Source: Symbioplanes lichenis (lineage in GTDB: Bacteria > Actinomycetota > Actinomycetes > Mycobacteriales > Micromonosporaceae). From it: DNA of 64,000 bases. The stretch is from positions 124,001-188,000 of the forward strand of contig NZ_JAUZQD010000002.1 of NCBI RefSeq assembly GCF_030709675.1. Direction: 5' to 3'. Shown here piece after piece: positions 61,777-64,000 of the stretch (positions are counted from its first letter, which is position 1; each line of letters opens with the position of its first letter). The translations under genes were made by a program, and so were the position numbers. The notes below the pieces were generated by a model. That model was not told the origin of the DNA, made no database searches, and saw only the letters and a program-made list of their open reading frames with translations.

Positions 61777-62874
61777 TCAGAGGACGGCGGAGACCTGCAG
61801 CGAGCGCAGGAAAGTGGTCAGGGCCTGCCGGTACGGCGCCACGGTGGCCAGGTCGGCGTACTCCTCGGGGCCGTGCAGGCCGTCCCCGCCGGGGCCGAAG
61901 ATGACCGCGTTCGTGCCCGCCGCGTAGTAGAAGCGGCCGTCCGCCGCGCCGTGCTTGCGCAGCAGGTCGCCGCTGAAGCCGGCGTCGCGGGCGGCCGCCC
62001 GCAGGAGGGCCACGTCGCTCGCGTGCGGGTCGGCCCAGTGCGGCGCGCCCAGGTTGTCGATGGTCACCCTCACCCCGCACAGGCTTTCCAGGTACGCGGT
62101 CAGCTCGGCCGCCGTCTTCCCGGTCAGCTCGCTGTCCTGGGGCGGGAACCGGATGTCCAGCCACGCGGTGGCCTCGCCCGGCACCTGGTTCACGGCGGTG
62201 TTCGGCGTCTCGATGCGCGCCACGTTGACCGTGGTCACCCACTCCTCGGCCGCGGGCAGCGGATAGCGCTCGAGCAGCCGGCCGATCGCCGCGTGCAAGG
62301 TGAGCAGGGCGTTGTCGCCGTTCCACAGGTACGCGGCGTGGGCCGTGCGGCCGGTCGCGTGGAGGCGGATCTGCAGGATGCCCTTGCTCTCGTTGACGAC
62401 CCGGAGCGCGCTCTGCTCCCCGATGACCACGAAGTCGGCCTCGACGCCCTCGGCGATCTGGTGCGCCGTCCCGTGGAAGCCGCCGACCTCCTCGTCGGTG
62501 ACCAGCTGCAGCCCCAGGGGGTACGGGACCTCGCGCGCCAGCTCCCGGAACACGTCGGTCAGGACCAGGGTGGCCAGCTTCATGTCGTGCGCGCCCCGGC
62601 CGTACAGGCGACCGGTTTTGATCGTGGGGTGGAACTGCTCCCCGGTGCCCGGGACCACGTCGACGTGCCCGTTGAGGAGCACCCGGAAGCGGGGCCGGGG
62701 CCCGGACGGCCAGAGCAGCGCGCTGGGCTTCCCGTGCGACTCGAACCACTCGACCTCGAACCCCGGCCCGGCGTACGCGACCACGAAGTCGAGCGCCCGC
62801 TTCAGCTCCGCCGGCCGGTCCGCCGTCGACGGGACGGCGATGAGCTCGAGCGCGGCGTCCACGATCTCCTCCAT
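61777..62874 (-). CDS. M20-family metallopeptidase (ArgE/DapE type)
   Basis: The 365 residues are intact: zinc ligands H70 (NGHVDVVP) and D97 (GRGAHDMK), the catalytic Glu pair 128-129 (TDEEVGG), a dimerisation-domain histidine in TGRTAHAAYLW and a C-terminal HGPEEYADL. The family deacylates N-acyl amino acids or cleaves dipeptides; the substrate is open. It stands among decayed genes yet shows no damage. Confidence 0.92.
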   Translation of the reverse strand: MEEIVDAALELIAVPSTADRPAELKRALDFVVAYAGPGFEVEWFESHGKPSALLWPSGPRPRFRVLLNGHVDVVPGTGEQFHPTIKTGRLYGRGAHDMKLATLVLTDVFRELAREVPYPLGLQLVTDEEVGGFHGTAHQIAEGVEADFVVIGEQSALRVVNESKGILQIRLHATGRTAHAAYLWNGDNALLTLHAAIGRLLERYPLPAAEEWVTTVNVARIETPNTAVNQVPGEATAWLDIRFPPQDSELTGKTAAELTAYLESLCGVRVTIDNLGAPHWADPHASDVALLRAAARDAGFSGDLLRKHGAADGRFYYAAGTNAVIFGPGGDGLHGPEEYADLATVAPYRQALTTFLRSLQVSAVL

Positions 62875-62886
62875 CCGGCCATGATG

Positions 62887-63300
62887 TCACCCGGCGGCCG
62901 AGCGGAAGCGGGCCCGGTAGGTCGACGGCGAGACGCCCAGGTGCTGCTGGAAGACGCGGCGCATGGTCTCCGCGGAGCCGAAGCCGGCGGCGGCCGCCAC
63001 GGCCTCGACCGGGGTGGTGCCGGACTCGAGGAGGATCTGGGCGGCCTCCACCCGGACCGTCTCGACGTGACGGGCGGGGCTCCGGCCGGGCGGGCGAGGA
63101 AGACAACGAGCTCCCGGGCGACCGCGCGGGCCACGCCGGCGCCGTGGTCCTCCTCGACCAGGGCGAGGGTCAGGTCGATGCCCGCCGTGACGCCGGCCGA
63201 GGTCACGACGGGGCCGTCGCGGAGGAAGACGGGGTCGCTGTCGACGTGCACCCGGCGATACGCGGTGGCCAGGTCGCCCGCGAGCCGCCAGTGGGTGCGG
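62887..63300 (-). pseudogene. GlxA-type AraC regulator with two deletions
   Basis: A DJ-1/PfpI segment (THWRLAGDLATAYRRVHVDS, then FLRDGPVVTSAGVTAGIDLT) starts abruptly without the N-terminal half. It stops at VVFLARPAG. In another frame the sequence resumes at HVETVRVEAAQILLESGTTP and runs to the normal AraC end (SAETMRRVFQQHLGVSPSTY). About 60 residues, including the first helix-turn-helix, are missing at the junction near 63085. Confidence 0.8.
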
Positions 63301-63550
63301 GTGCAGGGCGGTGACGGCGGCGCGGTCCTGCTCGGTCAGGTCGTCGTAGCCGATGCCCAGGACGTCGTACTCGACGCCCGCCGTGACCAGGGCGACCTCG
63401 GGTTCGAGGAACGCGGGGACGCCGGGCGTGGTGTGCAGGGCGATCGCGAGCCACACGCGGCGGACGCTGTCCTCGGGCACGCCGCGCGCCTGCAGGAAGC
63501 GCCGGGCCTCGTCCGCGCCGTCGACCTCGAAGCGGCGGTGCGGGATCCAG
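63300..63550 (-). pseudogene. HD-domain protein fragment
   Basis: The frame reads RRFEVDGADEARRFLQARGV, VRRVWLAIALHTTPGVPAFL and VTAGVEYDVLGIGYDDL, a familiar stretch of actinobacterial HD-domain (cyanamide-hydratase-like) proteins. The metal-binding HD motif upstream and the C-terminus are absent. Its end is joined directly to the GlxA fragment. Confidence 0.7.
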
Positions 63551-63617
63551 CCTCCCGTCCGGACCGCCGCCGGGCCATGTCCGTGCCGACCAGAATCCCA
63601 CAGATCCGGACACCGGG

Positions 63618-64000
63618 TCAGAGGGCGTAGCGCGAGCGGAACAGCCGGTCCGGGTCGGCCGCCGCGCGGATGCGGCGCAGGCGGTCGAGGTGCGGGCCGT
63701 GGTAGAGCGGCAGCGTGCGCGGGTCCGGCTCGAGATAGTTGACGTAGCGGCCCGCCGACCAGCGGGCCATGGTGCGATGGCCGGCCTCGATCCAGGCGTA
63801 GGCGTCGGCGGCCGGGGCGTCCTCGACGAGCCACTGCAGCATCGTGTGCGCGCCGCGCCACGGGAAGGCGGTCGCGCCGGGGGCCACGCGGGCCACGGCG
63901 CCGGTCATGCGCTTGAGCTTCGCCACGCCGGGGCGGCGGGTGCGGGCGCTTTGTTCCACGGCGGACAGCAGGGCGGCGATCCCAGCGGCGGGCAGCGGGC
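63618..64000 (-). CDS. Berberine-bridge-type FAD-linked oxidoreductase, C-terminal part (5' end outside window)
   Basis: The frame is open to the window edge. The visible C-terminus (ARWSAGRYVNYLEPDPRTLP, YHGPHLDRLRRIRAAADPDR, LFRSRYAL) is the BBE domain that closes the active site of FAD oxidases acting on alcohols, sugars or secondary metabolites. The FAD-binding half lies outside. Confidence 0.85.
   Translation of the reverse strand, partial: PLPAAGIAALLSAVEQSARTRRPGVAKLKRMTGAVARVAPGATAFPWRGAHTMLQWLVEDAPAADAYAWIEAGHRTMARWSAGRYVNYLEPDPRTLPLYHGPHLDRLRRIRAAADPDRLFRSRYAL

Noticed and set aside
1..64000. tRNA, rRNA, insertion sequences, prophage or integrase genes
   Set aside because: None could be recognised by eye on either strand; no transposase or integrase motifs appear among the supported proteins.

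Overview
The window is GC-rich DNA that is almost wholly coding, with many GTG starts, 1- and 4-base stop/start overlaps, several F420/FMN luciferase-like oxidoreductases, a complete flagellar export gene (fliQ), an NfeD/flotillin pair and a Ser/Thr kinase. Together these point to a soil actinomycete, probably a Micromonosporaceae member of the Actinoplanes type with motile spores. That assignment is inference from gene content and composition; no marker gene (rRNA, tRNA) is present. Many genes appear to be read from leaderless mRNAs, with a TAnnnT hexamer 5-8 bases before the start codon.

Layout. 1-14456: the 3' end of a GH35 beta-galactosidase, a LacI regulator, a Ser/Thr kinase fused to a lytic-transglycosylase-like domain, a tail-to-tail FHA-domain protein, a secreted Rhs/YD-repeat protein, and an alpha-xyloside ABC importer with a YicI-type alpha-xylosidase behind two perfect LacI-type palindromes (xyloglucan side-chain use). 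14491-24637: an NCS2 permease with a DUF1989 protein, a DapA-family aldolase, a PH-like protein, a TetR regulator divergent from an LLM oxidoreductase, an HxlR regulator, an aldehyde dehydrogenase, an NCS1 permease with an added zinc-ribbon-like tail, and an isolated fliQ. 24904-36698 (minus strand): AraD, then a choline/glycine-betaine locus (Rieske oxygenase, sarcosine oxidase, dimethylglycine oxidase, betaine ABC importer, GMC dehydrogenase) able in outline to take choline or betaine to glycine. 36822-43136: SMI1/KNR4 protein, CGNR regulator divergent from a metallo-beta-lactamase-fold hydrolase, NfeD-flotillin, an aldo/keto reductase and a serine hydrolase.

43235-60670 is the part with the most to follow up. 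A peptide-type ABC importer and four LLM flavin monooxygenases form one tightly coupled operon, typical of organosulfur scavenging. It is preceded by a leaderless 14-residue Cys/Arg leader peptide whose Ser-Cys-Arg codons are perfectly complementary to the Shine-Dalgarno region of the first structural gene. This is a readable cysteine-responsive attenuator. Farther on, a LysR regulator is divergent from an operon of hydrolase, a ketopantoate-reductase/mercaptopyruvate-sulfurtransferase fusion, a GlcD-type 2-hydroxyacid oxidase and SsuD. I infer a C3 mercapto-acid and sulfonate pathway.

60679-63550 is a graveyard: a cytochrome P450, a membrane LuxR-type protein, a GlxA/AraC regulator and an HD protein have all lost internal segments, around one intact M20 peptidase. 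The window closes inside a berberine-bridge-type FAD oxidoreductase.

A trait that cuts across the window is short tandem duplication. At least eleven arrays of 18-36 bp units occur. Those inside genes are in-frame (18, 30 or 36 bp) and lie in linkers or tails. Most of those after genes have mixed periods (19, 28, 31, 34-35 bp), and several begin in or run through the stop codon.
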